Of a stretch of DNA of 55,378 nt, positions 34,162-42,924 are shown piece after piece. This DNA is from Eubacteriales Family XIII. Incertae Sedis bacterium (GTDB lineage Bacteria; Bacillota; Clostridia; Peptostreptococcales; Anaerovoracaceae). The notes beneath the pieces were generated by a model. That model saw only the letters and a list, made by a program, of their open reading frames with translations. It was not told the origin of the DNA and searched no databases. A program made the position numbers and the translations under genes. The first letter of the stretch is position 1, and each line of letters starts with the position of its first letter. The stretch lies in assembly GCA_031264295.1 (NCBI GenBank), contig JAISED010000072.1:1-55378 (forward strand), written 5' to 3'.

Positions 34162-35399
34162 ATTGATTTACCGCCCGCTGCCTAAATTCAGCGAGGATGA
34201 ATATAAACGAATTATATGGAATGTAGGAGTTAAGGCGCTGGAACGATTCTACAAGCAGGCCGAGCTTAACTCCGAGCAGGGTGTGGAGATGACAAGTACA
34301 AATGACTACATTGGCTATATACAGCGCGAAATAGCTGAAAAAGACAGATACGAAGATTACGTTCACGCCTTTGAGGAATACAGGGATTATCTTGAAGCGC
34401 GGCTTTCCGCCAATCCCAAAGACATTGAGGCGATCTGCCAGCTTGCGGCAGTGTACCATGAACTGCGGTATGATTATGACGACTGCATTTCCCAGATGGA
34501 GGAAGCCCTGCGATGGGATATAAGCGACAGTGACAGAATCCGTCTGTATACAAATCTCGCGTTTTATTATGAGGATCGGAGCCCGGACGGCGAGGATGTC
34601 ATGCGCTGCTTGGAGGCGGCGGTGGCGCTTTCGCCGGACACACCAAACGCCTATGATGTGTTAGGTAGGTTCTATCTTGACAGCGATCCGGAAAGGAGTC
34701 TGCCGCTTTACCAACGAGCCGGTGAGCTTTGTAGTGAGATGAAGTATCAATACAATCACGCCGTTGCGCTGTTCACCTGCGGCAGGATTGCCGAGGCGAG
34801 ACGTATTCTTGAACCTCTGTCGGCGGAACACGCGGATGAGAGGCGCGTGCGGTATGCGATGGGCGTGTTCGACTGTTATCTCGGCAATAGGGAAGCGGCA
34901 TTGGCGGTTGCTGATGCGCTGGCATCGGAACACTCCGATGATCACATCACTGAGGGCGAATTGGCCGATCTATATTTCCTGTGCGGCGCATATGAAAGGG
35001 CGAATTGGCGATCTATATTTCCTGTGCGGCGCATATGAAAGGCATAACGCCATGTATGACACGGCGCCGATGCGCTATGTGATATATGACAGTTGGCTGG
35101 CGCCTTATTTGTATAGTTTAAAAATGATGGACAAAATAAACGACTTGGAGAGAACGTTCGCCGAGGCTATAGCCGAAAAAGACGCTGAAATTGCGAGCGC
35201 GAAAACCGAAGAGCTTGACGAGAGCTATACCCTTGCCGACAGGGAGCATTATGTGTTCGACAAGCAAAAGGAGCGGGATGATATCGCGGCATCTTACGCA
35301 AAGATCATCGAAAGCGACGATATACCGAAGATCAAGATCAAACTTTGGCCTATGTTCGGCTGTTATCTGCTGGATTGCCCCCGGCATCAGAAAATCTGA
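34154..35399 (+). pseudogene. TPR protein gene frameshifted by a tandem duplication
   Basis: The frame from ATG 34154 encodes a TPR-rich protein (YQRAGELCSEMKYQYNHAVA, ALFTCGRIAEARRILEPLS, FDCYLGNREAALAVADALAS) and ends at 35038 just after ELADLYFLCGAYER. The same peptide, GDLYFLCGAYER, is read again in the next frame and continues as HNAMYDTAPMRYVIYDSWLAP to 35399. Removing one copy of the duplicated 43-44 bp restores one protein of about 400 residues. Hence a recent disabling duplication, a phase-variable switch or an assembly error. Even the first part alone would keep most repeats. Confidence 0.75.
34954..35040 (+). repeat. 43/44-bp tandem duplication that breaks the TPR gene
   Basis: Copy one (34954-34997, 44 bp) and copy two (34998-35040, 43 bp) differ only by one base (GGCCG against GGCG). 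The extra length is not a multiple of three and causes the frameshift. Confidence 0.95.
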
Positions 35400-35491
35400 C
35401 GCCGGAAGGCGCCGCATAAGCAATATGGCCAGTCGTTACCGGCCTATCCGGTATAAATCCTCCAGTCGGTGATCTTCCGGTATACCGGCCG

Positions 35492-37054
35492 TTAGTCTCC
35501 GTATTTATACTTTATAGGCGCTCCGTTATTGCGCTCGGCAAGTTCGAGCACCGCTTTTATATCTCCGCCGCCGGCGTTTAATATGCCGCTTAATTGTCTT
35601 ATTCCGGATTCGCCGAGCAATACGCTAAGCAGCGATCGATCGTCATAATAGTACATCTCTTTGACGCCGATATCGCCGAAATTATAGGCTTCTTTCATGT
35701 CGTCAAGGGCTTCGTCGTAGCTGCCGATTTCGTCTATAAGACCGAGTTCCTTCGCCTGCTTCGCAGTGTAGATGCGTCCGTCGGATATAGAGCGCGTGTA
35801 TGTCAGATCCAAACCTCTTCCCTCTGCGACTATTTCGGTAAACTGTTCGTAGGCTTCATCAACCAAGCCTTGGAATATCGCTTCTTGTTCCGGTGTGAAT
35901 TCTTCAAAATAACTCCCAGCCGACTTGTTGACGCCTGAATCTATGGTTGTAGTTTTCACGCCGTATTCGTCAAGGAAGCCGCTTATATCTATCATTGTAC
36001 CCATGGTCACGCCGATAGAACCTGTCCAGGTGTTGCGGTTCGCGAATATTTTGTCGGCAGGCGCTGAGATATAATATCCGCCCGAGGCGGCCATACTGCC
36101 CATAGAAATATACACAGGACGCTCTGTAAGCTCCTTATACTCCTTTATTTTCAAATACAGCTCATCGCTTTCATACACGCCGCCGCCGGGCGTGTTGACA
36201 AATATAATCAAACCCGCATTGTTGGAGTCGTTGATCAGATCATCTATCTGTTCCAATGTCCATTGATGATAATATCCCGATATTGAACCTAATATGTCAA
36301 CAGACGGATAAGCGGCGATCTCGCCTTCTACCGATAATTTCGCGATAAACGGCGAGTTATTGATGACATAATCAAGCTGCTGCGGCGGTGTGAATACTCT
36401 GACGACTATAACCAGACAGAAGAGGATTCCGGCACCGATAAGGAGGGCTTTAAGCCCTTTATGCATCTTTTTCTTGTTTGAACCGCTTTGCGCCGGAGCG
36501 CCGGGATAATAATACTGAGCGCCCGGACGGTAGTACCCGTGCTGAGAGCCGGGTTGATAATATGGCTGCTGCGGATTGGCTTGATATTGCGCTTGCTGCC
36601 CCTGCTGCGCTTGCTGCCCCGGCTGCCGTCCCTGCTGGTAATACATCTGCTGTCCGCCGTCGGGCTGTCGTCCTTGGCGCCCGTCGGAACGCGCGCCGTA
36701 TCTTCGCCCTCCGTTGTGCGGCGGAGCGGAAGCGGACGGCTGATCGCGTAGTTGTTCGGGATTAGCTTGCGCGCCGATTGCAGCGTCTGCGTTTGTTGCA
36801 CTTGCGCTTGTCGGTGCGTCGGCGCCTGCAGCGCTTACGTTCGGCGTTACGACTGCGCCCGTACCTGCCGCCGCAGCGCCCGCAGCACCTGCGGCTGCAT
36901 CCGCCGCGCCCGCAGCACCTGCGGCTGCATCCGCCGCGCCCGCAGCACTTGCGGCTGCATCCGCCGCGCCCGCAGCACTTGCGGCTGCATCCGCTGTGTT
37001 CCCGCCGACATTTGCCGCATCGGTAGTTTCATCATAATTATCATTATCGTACAT
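35492..37054 (-). CDS. sppA: Signal peptide peptidase SppA with a long repetitive N-terminal extension
   Basis: 520 residues. The first part is cytoplasmic and low-complexity: an Ala/Asp/Gly repeat (about 20-62) and a Gln/Tyr/Pro-rich stretch (about 125-185). A single membrane helix follows (LKALLIGAGILFCLVIVV, about 198-216), then the S49 peptidase domain with the nucleophile Ser in SMAASGGYY and the general-base Lys in SGVNKSAGSYF, the Ser/Lys dyad that degrades cleaved signal peptides outside the membrane. Normal bacillar SppA has about 300-340 residues, so the extension is the oddity. AAGGAGAAG precedes the ATG at 37054, and the recurring motif lies 37 bp further upstream. Confidence 0.92.
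   Translation of the reverse strand: MYDNDNYDETTDAANVGGNTADAAASAAGAADAAASAAGAADAAAGAAGAADAAAGAAGAAAAGTGAVVTPNVSAAGADAPTSASATNADAAIGAQANPEQLRDQPSASAPPHNGGRRYGARSDGRQGRQPDGGQQMYYQQGRQPGQQAQQGQQAQYQANPQQPYYQPGSQHGYYRPGAQYYYPGAPAQSGSNKKKMHKGLKALLIGAGILFCLVIVVRVFTPPQQLDYVINNSPFIAKLSVEGEIAAYPSVDILGSISGYYHQWTLEQIDDLINDSNNAGLIIFVNTPGGGVYESDELYLKIKEYKELTERPVYISMGSMAASGGYYISAPADKIFANRNTWTGSIGVTMGTMIDISGFLDEYGVKTTTIDSGVNKSAGSYFEEFTPEQEAIFQGLVDEAYEQFTEIVAEGRGLDLTYTRSISDGRIYTAKQAKELGLIDEIGSYDEALDDMKEAYNFGDIGVKEMYYYDDRSLLSVLLGESGIRQLSGILNAGGGDIKAVLELAERNNGAPIKYKYGD
36871..36990 (-). repeat. 30-bp tandem repeat inside sppA
   Basis: Four 30-bp units (CCGCCGCGCCCGCAGCACYT core) encode repeated Ala-rich decapeptides of the type AADAAASAAG. 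The last two copies are identical and the others differ at a few bases. The frame is preserved. Confidence 0.93.
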
Positions 37055-37090
37055 TTACTTCTCCTTTACTTCTATCACAAGCCATCGGTA

Positions 37091-37105
37091 TAGGGGACTT
37101 CTAAG
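37091..37105 (-). promoter_or_regulatory. Recurring motif upstream of sppA
   Basis: On the minus strand the bases read CTTAGAAGTCCCCTA, identical over 14 bases to the arm of the hairpin at 1141-1169. It lies 37 bp before the sppA start codon. No T-run precedes it here. Confidence 0.45.
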
Positions 37106-37194
37106 CCGAGTGCTCTCAATTGACTGATATTTGGTTAAATACAACATATATATACCTTTATCTTGCATCGTTGAACCGGATTTGTCAATATTTA

Positions 37195-38451
37195 TTATGT
37201 ACGGCGCCCTGCCGCTCCGGATCTGAGAGCCGCTCTTGCCGCAAAGACAATAACCATCGTGAATAGAAAAGCCGCCAAGGCTGGTATATACACGGCGGAT
37301 TTAAAGATTTCGAGCATAAAGCCGTATAAGGCCTGCCCCAGAGGCGCGGCGCATTGTGTCCCCGCCATGATGATCGCCATGACCTTGCCAAGCATATCAT
37401 CTGGGGTCTTCTTCTGCACGGAGGTAATGATGAAAATGGAAATCACGGTCATTAACAGCATGACCGCTGTGCAAGATGTAATAAACAGTATGAAGGAGGG
37501 CCAATAGCCCAGCCCCAGCATAAGAGGCGTAAGCGCGGCTGACAGGGGGATGAGCAGTATAGCAACGAAAAACAAAACCCGATGCAGCGTCTCAAGCTGC
37601 ATTTTTCTGGAAAAAACACCGACTAAAACAGCGCCGATAATAGCGGCGAGTTGACCGGTTCCCATACCGATTCCATACATTGCGCCGCTGCTGCGCATGA
37701 TTATTCTCAGAATGTAGGGGATGCCGACAATGAAAAACGACAACATAAATAAGTTGAAAGCAGTGGCCAGCAAAACTATTTTTAGAATTGTCGGATTCAC
37801 CTTGACAATATAAAAAAAGCCCGATTTCAAATCTCCGATAATGGTAATGAACATTGAATGAGTGCGTTCACGCTGCGCGAAAGGCATATGAATGAAAATC
37901 TCCATTACAGCAGAAAATAAAAACGCAGCGCAGCTGAGGCCAATCAGTGTATTCAACCCGATCTGACTGTATAGCACGCCTCCGGCTACAGGCCCGAGCA
38001 GACCGGAAATCGCGCCGACGCCGCTCACGAACCCGTTGGCGGACGCGAGATTTTCATCGCTTACCAAAGCAGGCACGCTTGCCTGCACCGTAGGTTGATA
38101 CATAGAGCTTATGAGAGAAAGCATTGCCAGAGCAAACCCTATGACGACCACGGAAGAATGCCCCGTGTTGATCATCAAAAGTAATGCCGCAATAATAGCG
38201 CTGCTGGAAAAATCGAAAATCACCATGAGGTTACGGCGGTTGAATCTGTCGGCTATAGCGCCGCCAATCGGTGAAAACAGGATCCCGGGAATCGCCGACA
38301 AAGCAAGAACCAGGGCGAAGATATCAGCCCGCCCTGTAATATCCAGCACATATAGATCGAGGGCGAAACGCACCACGACCGCCCCGAAGATCGATATAAC
38401 TTGCCCTGCGGCTACTAGGCTGAAATCCCGATTAAACAATTTGCCGTTCAA
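37195..38451 (-). CDS. Major facilitator superfamily transporter, drug-exporter-like
   Basis: 418 residues with about 12 hydrophobic segments. LFNRDFSLVAAGQVISIFGAVV at the start, SPIGGAIADRFNRRNLMV (the loop 2-3 MFS signature) and the general pattern match the MFS group of macrolide/multidrug exporters in Firmicutes. Substrate unknown. The start is TTG at 38451, overlapping the stop of the DUF2007 gene in TTGA, so translation probably depends on coupling; there is no clear binding site. Confidence 0.8.
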   Translation of the reverse strand: MNGKLFNRDFSLVAAGQVISIFGAVVVRFALDLYVLDITGRADIFALVLALSAIPGILFSPIGGAIADRFNRRNLMVIFDFSSSAIIAALLLMINTGHSSVVVIGFALAMLSLISSMYQPTVQASVPALVSDENLASANGFVSGVGAISGLLGPVAGGVLYSQIGLNTLIGLSCAAFLFSAVMEIFIHMPFAQRERTHSMFITIIGDLKSGFFYIVKVNPTILKIVLLATAFNLFMLSFFIVGIPYILRIIMRSSGAMYGIGMGTGQLAAIIGAVLVGVFSRKMQLETLHRVLFFVAILLIPLSAALTPLMLGLGYWPSFILFITSCTAVMLLMTVISIFIITSVQKKTPDDMLGKVMAIIMAGTQCAAPLGQALYGFMLEIFKSAVYIPALAAFLFTMVIVFAARAALRSGAAGRRT

Positions 38452-38747
38452 TTTTGAGGATTGTCAAAATCCACATCATCTTCCCATTCGTCAGAAGGCT
38501 CTGATGAGATCATGTTCTTCGCGTCCTCAAGCGCGCTCTCCGGGACATATATATCTATGGGATAAGTCGTAGCGCCCATCGCGATCTCAAGGAAGTTCCC
38601 GGCATTGTCGTATTTGCGCGCAGCCGGAATCCCCTCACCGCGCAGCTTGGACTCGATTATATCAGCGTCCATGCTGTTCGCCGCCGTACAGAGATATACC
38701 CCGTCCCGCCACACGGGAGTGGGTTGTTCTTTTTTTCGAAATAACAA
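38448..38747 (-). CDS. DUF2007 domain protein
   Basis: 99 residues. The pattern VYLCTAANSMDADIIESKLRGEGIPAARKY and IDIYVPESALEDAKNMI is that of the DUF2007 fold, a small ferredoxin-like domain thought to bind signals or proteins. The start is TTG at 38747, 6 bp after GGAGG. It is coupled to the MFS gene. An acidic tail (SDEWEDDVDFDN) ends the protein. Confidence 0.75.
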   Translation of the reverse strand: MLFRKKEQPTPVWRDGVYLCTAANSMDADIIESKLRGEGIPAARKYDNAGNFLEIAMGATTYPIDIYVPESALEDAKNMISSEPSDEWEDDVDFDNPQN

Positions 38748-38753
38748 ATGCCG

Positions 38754-38780
38754 CCTCCTTATGGGAACTTCTAAAAACCC
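38754..38780 (-). promoter_or_regulatory. Recurring leader motif with short hairpin before DUF2007
   Basis: Minus strand: GGGTTTTTAGAAGTTCCC followed by ATAAGGAGG. GGG and CCC can pair around the T-run and AGAAGTT. Compared with the sites at 2554 and 18793 the pairing bases change (GGGG/CCCC, AGG/CCT, GGG/CCC) while the loop sequence stays, which hints at conserved structure. Confidence 0.45.
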
Positions 38781-38812
38781 TGCCGCACATCTTCGACGCG
38801 CCTTTTGCCGAA

Positions 38813-40558
38813 CTATAGCGACTTGTCGGCAATCTCCTTCAGAAGTTTTTCGATTAGATCTTGTACGCTCATTTGACCTATCTCACCCAGTTTGCTTGAG
38901 CGAATCGGAAGTATTCCCGTTTCGACTTCGTTTTCACCTATAACTGCAATATAAGAGTCGCGCGCGTTCCTGGCCTCGCGAATCTTGTAACCGATTTTCT
39001 CGTTCCTCAAATCCAACGCGACTCGGATTCCTGCATCGCTGAGTTTGTTTCCAAGATTAAGCGCGTAGTCTGAGAATTTTTCCGTTATCGTGAGAAGTTT
39101 AATCTGAACCGGTGCGAGCCACAGAGGGAATTTGCCCGCGAAGTGTTCAGTGAGAATGCCGATGAACCTCTCGATGCTCCCGAAAATCACACGATGTATC
39201 ATTATGGGGGTATGTTTCTCGCCATCGCTCCCCACATAGGACAGATCGAAACGTTGCGGCATCTGGAAGTCAAGTTGTATTGTTCCGCATTGCCATGTTC
39301 TTCCAAGACAATCCTCCAGATGGAAGTCGAGCTTCGGCCCGTAGAAAGCCCCGTCGCCCTCATTGATCACATAGTCAATGCCCTTGGTGTCGGCGGCCTC
39401 TTTCAGCGCCGTAGTCGCCCTATCCCAATCCTCCTGCGACCCCATAGAGTCCTCGGGTTTTGTGGAAAGTTCAAGGTGATATTTGAATCCGAAGATCTTA
39501 TACACCGAATCGATGAAGTCAATAACACCTAAAATCTCGTCTTTGATCTGATCGGGCAGCATGAAGATGTGCCCGTCGTCTTGAGTGAAGGTTCTTACCC
39601 TCATCAGTCCGTGGAGTGCGCCGGAAAGCTCATGCCTGTGAACCTGCCCCATCTCAGCTATGCGCACCGGGAAGTCGCGATAGCTGTACATGCGGCGTTT
39701 GTACGTGAGCATCGCGCCTGGGCAATTCATCGGCTTGATGACGAAAACATTATCATCAATATTGGTGAAATACATGTTGTCCTTGTAATGATCCCAGTGT
39801 CCGGACGTATGCCATAAAGCTTCTTTCAATATCAGAGGAGTCTTTATTTCCTGATAGCCGCGTTTTCTCTGCTCGCTTCTCCAGAAATTCTCCAATTCAG
39901 TCCGTAATACCATGCCATTGGGGAAGAAAAACGGGAAACCGGGTCCTTCCTCATAGATGGCGAAGAGATCCATTTCCTTGCCGATCTTTCTGTGGTCGCG
40001 TCTTTTTGCTTCCTCAATCCGCGCAAGATAGGCGTCCAGCTCGGTCTGACTCGGGAATGATGTGCCGTATATGCGCTGAAGCATTTTGTTTTTCTCACTG
40101 CCGCGCCAATAGGCGCCGGCAACATTGATAAGCTTGACTGCCTTTACAGCGCCTGTAGATTCAAGATGCGAACCTGCGCAGAGATCGGTAAAATCCCCCT
40201 GCTTATAGAATGAAATAACCGCGTCTTCCGGAAGATCGTTTATCAACTCAATCTTATACGGCTCGTCTTTTTCCGCCATGAGTTTGACGGCTTCATCTCT
40301 CGAAAGCTCAAATCTCTCAAGCGGAAGATTCGACTGGATGATCTTCTTCATTTCCTTTTGCAGTTTAAGTAGATCCTCATCCGTAAACCGATGCTCAATA
40401 TCGAAATCGTAATAAAACCCGTCGTCAATAGCAGGTCCTATAGCAAGCTTGGCCTCCGGGAATAGGTGCTTTACAGCTTGCGCCAGTATATGCGACGAAG
40501 TATGCCTAAAATTGTTTCTGACTTGTTCGTTTTCAAAATCTATTTTTTGTTTCCCCAT
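38813..40558 (-). CDS. thrS: Threonyl-tRNA synthetase without TGS domain
   Basis: 581 residues against about 640 in forms with an N-terminal TGS domain; such short forms are common in Firmicutes. The editing domain is present (FRHTSSHILAQAVKHLFP, DLCAGSHLESTG), followed by the class II catalytic core with MNCPGAML containing the zinc cysteine, RIAEMGQVHRHELSGALHGLMRVRTFTQDDGHIF, YGPKLDFHLEDCLGRTWQCGTIQLDFQ and IHRVIFGSIERFIGILTEH, and a C-terminal anticodon-binding domain. AGAGGAG lies before the ATG at 40558. The leader is short, with no room for a T-box. Confidence 0.95.
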   Translation of the reverse strand: MGKQKIDFENEQVRNNFRHTSSHILAQAVKHLFPEAKLAIGPAIDDGFYYDFDIEHRFTDEDLLKLQKEMKKIIQSNLPLERFELSRDEAVKLMAEKDEPYKIELINDLPEDAVISFYKQGDFTDLCAGSHLESTGAVKAVKLINVAGAYWRGSEKNKMLQRIYGTSFPSQTELDAYLARIEEAKRRDHRKIGKEMDLFAIYEEGPGFPFFFPNGMVLRTELENFWRSEQRKRGYQEIKTPLILKEALWHTSGHWDHYKDNMYFTNIDDNVFVIKPMNCPGAMLTYKRRMYSYRDFPVRIAEMGQVHRHELSGALHGLMRVRTFTQDDGHIFMLPDQIKDEILGVIDFIDSVYKIFGFKYHLELSTKPEDSMGSQEDWDRATTALKEAADTKGIDYVINEGDGAFYGPKLDFHLEDCLGRTWQCGTIQLDFQMPQRFDLSYVGSDGEKHTPIMIHRVIFGSIERFIGILTEHFAGKFPLWLAPVQIKLLTITEKFSDYALNLGNKLSDAGIRVALDLRNEKIGYKIREARNARDSYIAVIGENEVETGILPIRSSKLGEIGQMSVQDLIEKLLKEIADKSL

Positions 40559-40595
40559 AAAAGTAGTCTCCTCTGTTCATCTATGTATACTTCTA

Positions 40596-40623
40596 TTATA
40601 TGGGGTGAATCTGGATTGTCAAG
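40596..40623 (-). promoter_or_regulatory. Sigma-A promoter of thrS
   Basis: Minus strand: TTGACA (40618-40623), 16-bp spacer, TATAAT (40596-40601). Expected transcript start is about 30 nt before the ATG. Confidence 0.75.
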
Positions 40624-40691
40624 GTTTTTCCAAAAGCTTGACGGCCAAGCTTGGCGGCTTGCTTGATGGCGTGCAAAGCTTGACGGCGTGC

Positions 40692-41144
40692 TTATGGTTC
40701 GGGCAGTTCGTACATAGCTTGCCGTTCGATACTAGTGACAGACAGGAATGGCAGTCTGAAAACATCATCGATATGCACGGACAGTTTAACCAGCACAGAC
40801 GGGGAGTGCACTGCTCCAAAACCATAGATCATCTGCCCGTATCCGCTGTCGTCGTCATAGAAAAGTACTTCATAGGAAGGCTTCTCGCCGGTCTTGAGTT
40901 CGTAAGGCAGCTTTGTGTCCGCCAGAATATATTCGATATATTCGGTTCCCTCGCCCTTGTTGAATACCAGTCTTCCATCGGCATACGCCTCTTCGTCAAA
41001 GTATAGAGCCGCGCCTGCCGCACATTCCTCAGCCAATGTCTTCATAAAGACCAAACCGCGTGTGTAACGCCCCATATCGCTCTGGTAGAAAACCGTAGAG
41101 GAAAACAGTGTGAGCAGCCCAAGAAAAACTATCAAAACCTTCAT
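40692..41144 (-). CDS. TadE-like pilus protein, last gene of the Tad-like operon
   Basis: 150 residues with one N-terminal hydrophobic helix (VLIVFLGLLTLFSSTVFYQ) and an otherwise soluble extracytoplasmic part. The position after the other pilus genes and the amphipathic stretch after the helix suggest a minor pilin-like or TadE-like component; there is no sequence motif that proves it. GAAGGGGGC precedes the ATG. Confidence 0.55.
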   Translation of the reverse strand: MKVLIVFLGLLTLFSSTVFYQSDMGRYTRGLVFMKTLAEECAAGAALYFDEEAYADGRLVFNKGEGTEYIEYILADTKLPYELKTGEKPSYEVLFYDDDSGYGQMIYGFGAVHSPSVLVKLSVHIDDVFRLPFLSVTSIERQAMYELPEP

Positions 41145-41186
41145 CGCAGCCCCCTTCGTGATTCACTTGTCACGCAGTAACTCATA

Positions 41187-41250
41187 GGCAACACGAGCTT
41201 TACCCATCACGCGGCCACTCGCCGGCAACGTGAGCTTTACCCGCCACTCG
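41187..41250. repeat. Short direct repeat between two pilus genes
   Basis: GGCAACRYGAGCTTTACCC occurs at 41187 and 41224, period 37 bp, in the gap between the two TadE-like genes. Confidence 0.7.
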
Positions 41251-41264
41251 TCGACAGCGCGGAC

Positions 41265-41681
41265 TTACTCATCGCGCAGCTTTTCACTGGCGGCGCTGCC
41301 TTCTATTACATACCAGCCGCTGTTGGCGTCGTCCGATATACCGAGGAGACGGTTTCCTGCCATTATTTTCTTGATCGGCGCCTTGACCTTATAGTGGATA
41401 AGTTCGCGTTCGTCGAATGTGTTCCTTCTGTATTTGATATCGCTGTCGGCCTCAATGATGATTTCACTTTCATCAACTTCGAAGCACTTTGCCGCAGCCG
41501 AGGCGAGGGCTGTCTTCATAGCAGGAGTAAAGCGCCCCTCTTGCCGGGCTTGCTCTTTAATGCTGTAAACAATTTCTTGAAAAGCGGCTATCCTGTTTTG
41601 ATTCTGCTGCTCCAAAGAGAATTGCATCACGAAGATCATTAAGAGCGGGAGAACCGCCGCCATCACTATAAACTGCTTCAT
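41265..41681 (-). CDS. TadE-like or pilin-like protein
   Basis: 138 residues: N-terminal hydrophobic helix (QFIVMAAVLPLLMIFVMQF) followed by SLEQQNQNRIAAFQEIVYSIKEQARQEG, the coil-forming segment expected after a pilin helix. C-terminal part is a small soluble domain. GGAGAAAAG precedes the ATG. Unknown in detail, assigned by context. Confidence 0.55.
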   Translation of the reverse strand: MKQFIVMAAVLPLLMIFVMQFSLEQQNQNRIAAFQEIVYSIKEQARQEGRFTPAMKTALASAAAKCFEVDESEIIIEADSDIKYRRNTFDERELIHYKVKAPIKKIMAGNRLLGISDDANSGWYVIEGSAASEKLRDE

Positions 41682-41748
41682 AACTTTTCTCCATGTGTAT
41701 CGTCATGAGGTGCAGAGAACCGCCGCAGGATGAGAACCGCGCCTGACA

Positions 41749-41895
41749 TTATGGCTTTCCTGACCGTAGATCGATTTCTTTTTCCCATAGTTCTCTGACC
41801 GACGACATCATCGAATCCTCATCCGGACCTGCGATGGCGGTATAGATCATGATTCCCAGCATGATCGACGCCATAAGGATTATAAAATGTTTCAT
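41749..41895 (-). CDS. Tiny pilin-like membrane protein, 48 residues
   Basis: MKHFIILMASIMLGIMIYTA, then a Pro/Asp/Glu-containing turn and a charged tail ending DLRSGKP. Its hydrophobic start is similar in sequence to the 46-residue protein at 41988-42128 and to the start of the protein at 41265-41681. Small proteins with one helix and a short charged tail are typical of Flp-type pilins. The Glu of the classical Flp processing site is not at the normal place. Binding site weak. Confidence 0.5.
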   Translation of the reverse strand: MKHFIILMASIMLGIMIYTAIAGPDEDSMMSSVRELWEKEIDLRSGKP

Positions 41896-41987
41896 TTTTC
41901 ACACCAATTACGGCTCAGCCGTCATATAGGCAAGCTAGGGAAACCCTTCGTCACGCCTCCAATACCGGATTTATACTGGACTCAATA

Positions 41988-42128
41988 TCAATCCAGCACA
42001 AGCTGGGTCTCCAAGCGCTCCTTGGTGGCGTCTGTTATGGTTTGGGTTGTTTCCCTGAACGACAGTATCATCGCGGATATAGCGATACCGAGTATGATAG
42101 TGGTCAGGAGTATGATAGTCTGTTTCAT
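41988..42128 (-). CDS. Tiny pilin-like membrane protein, 46 residues
   Basis: MKQTIILLTTIILGIAISAM, then ILSFRETTQTITDATKERLE, a helix followed by a polar amphipathic segment, as in Flp major pilins. A GGGGGA ribosome binding site lies before the ATG at 42128, and the gene follows tadC by 44 bp. The protein is small, in line with Flp pilins of 50-60 residues. It is the best candidate for the main pilus subunit of this locus. Confidence 0.55.
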   Translation of the reverse strand: MKQTIILLTTIILGIAISAMILSFRETTQTITDATKERLETQLVLD

Positions 42129-42172
42129 TTCTTCCCCCGTTCCGCCGCGGACAAGGCGGCGCCTTATAATTA

Positions 42173-42826
42173 TCAGAAAAACAGTGTACGCAGCATGTCT
42201 CTTTGTTCAAGAAAGTACGCCACGAATATGAAATTCATGAATACGGCGAGTATATTTATAACGACAGGAACATATATTAAGTCGCTTACAAGCTCGTCCC
42301 GTTTCTTGCAGGTTGTGGTTCGCATTTCCTTCATGCTTTTTTGGTAGGAGATGAGTGAAGACATCAGTTCGTTAGGATCGATCTCATCCCATTGAAGGAT
42401 GACCCTGATGTAATCGCGGCCGATTCCGCCGCCGGTTGATTCAGCAAAAACCCTCTCAACCTCCTTCTTTTTATTCATACGCAGAAGACCTAAAGCTTTA
42501 GCATACACAGGTTGCAGAATTCCACGATTTTCGGCGAGCTTTTGCAGCGTTAAATCAGCGCTCATAGACTTTCCCATTCCGACAGCGTTAATGTTACGCA
42601 AGAAGCTTATGCCCTCATAGATCTCTCTTTCGCGCTGTTCCCTTCGTATATTCTCTCGCATACGCCTCAACTGAGACGACAACTTGTATTCCAACCGCTC
42701 CGCTCCGTCTTTGCCTCTGCGCACTATTTCAAGACGCCGCCTGGCGGGAAGAATAAGCCAGCGCCCGGCGCAAGCTGTCATTATGCAGGCAAAATAGACA
42801 TAATATGTGTAATACGTTATTTCCAT
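42173..42826 (-). CDS. tadC: TadC-like inner membrane platform protein
   Basis: 217 residues. One N-terminal membrane helix (TYYTYYVYFACIMTACAG), a basic cytoplasmic region and a C-terminal membrane pair (VLINILAVFMNFIFVAYF-like, encoded near 42200-42290). Such T2SF-type proteins form the base on which the pilus ATPase acts. GGAGGAAGAA precedes ATG 42826; an upstream in-frame start at 42928 would overlap tadB and lacks a binding site. Confidence 0.7.
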   Translation of the reverse strand: MEITYYTYYVYFACIMTACAGRWLILPARRRLEIVRRGKDGAERLEYKLSSQLRRMRENIRREQREREIYEGISFLRNINAVGMGKSMSADLTLQKLAENRGILQPVYAKALGLLRMNKKKEVERVFAESTGGGIGRDYIRVILQWDEIDPNELMSSLISYQKSMKEMRTTTCKKRDELVSDLIYVPVVINILAVFMNFIFVAYFLEQRDMLRTLFF

Positions 42827-42924
42827 TTCTTCCTCCGGTTTGCCATATAGCAATGTCCAAAAGTTGCAATGAAATCCTGATTCTGCACGCTTTATATCTG
42901 CTGCTACCCATCTTGTTCGAGCTG

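Noticed and set aside
35400..35491. Palindrome CCGGTATACCGG in the convergent gap as a protein-binding site
   Set aside because: It lies between two gene ends with several CCGG-rich short inverted repeats; a weak terminator or chance is as likely.
40559..40691. T-box leader upstream of thrS
   Set aside because: The promoter is about 35-60 bp before the ATG and no T-box sequence is visible.
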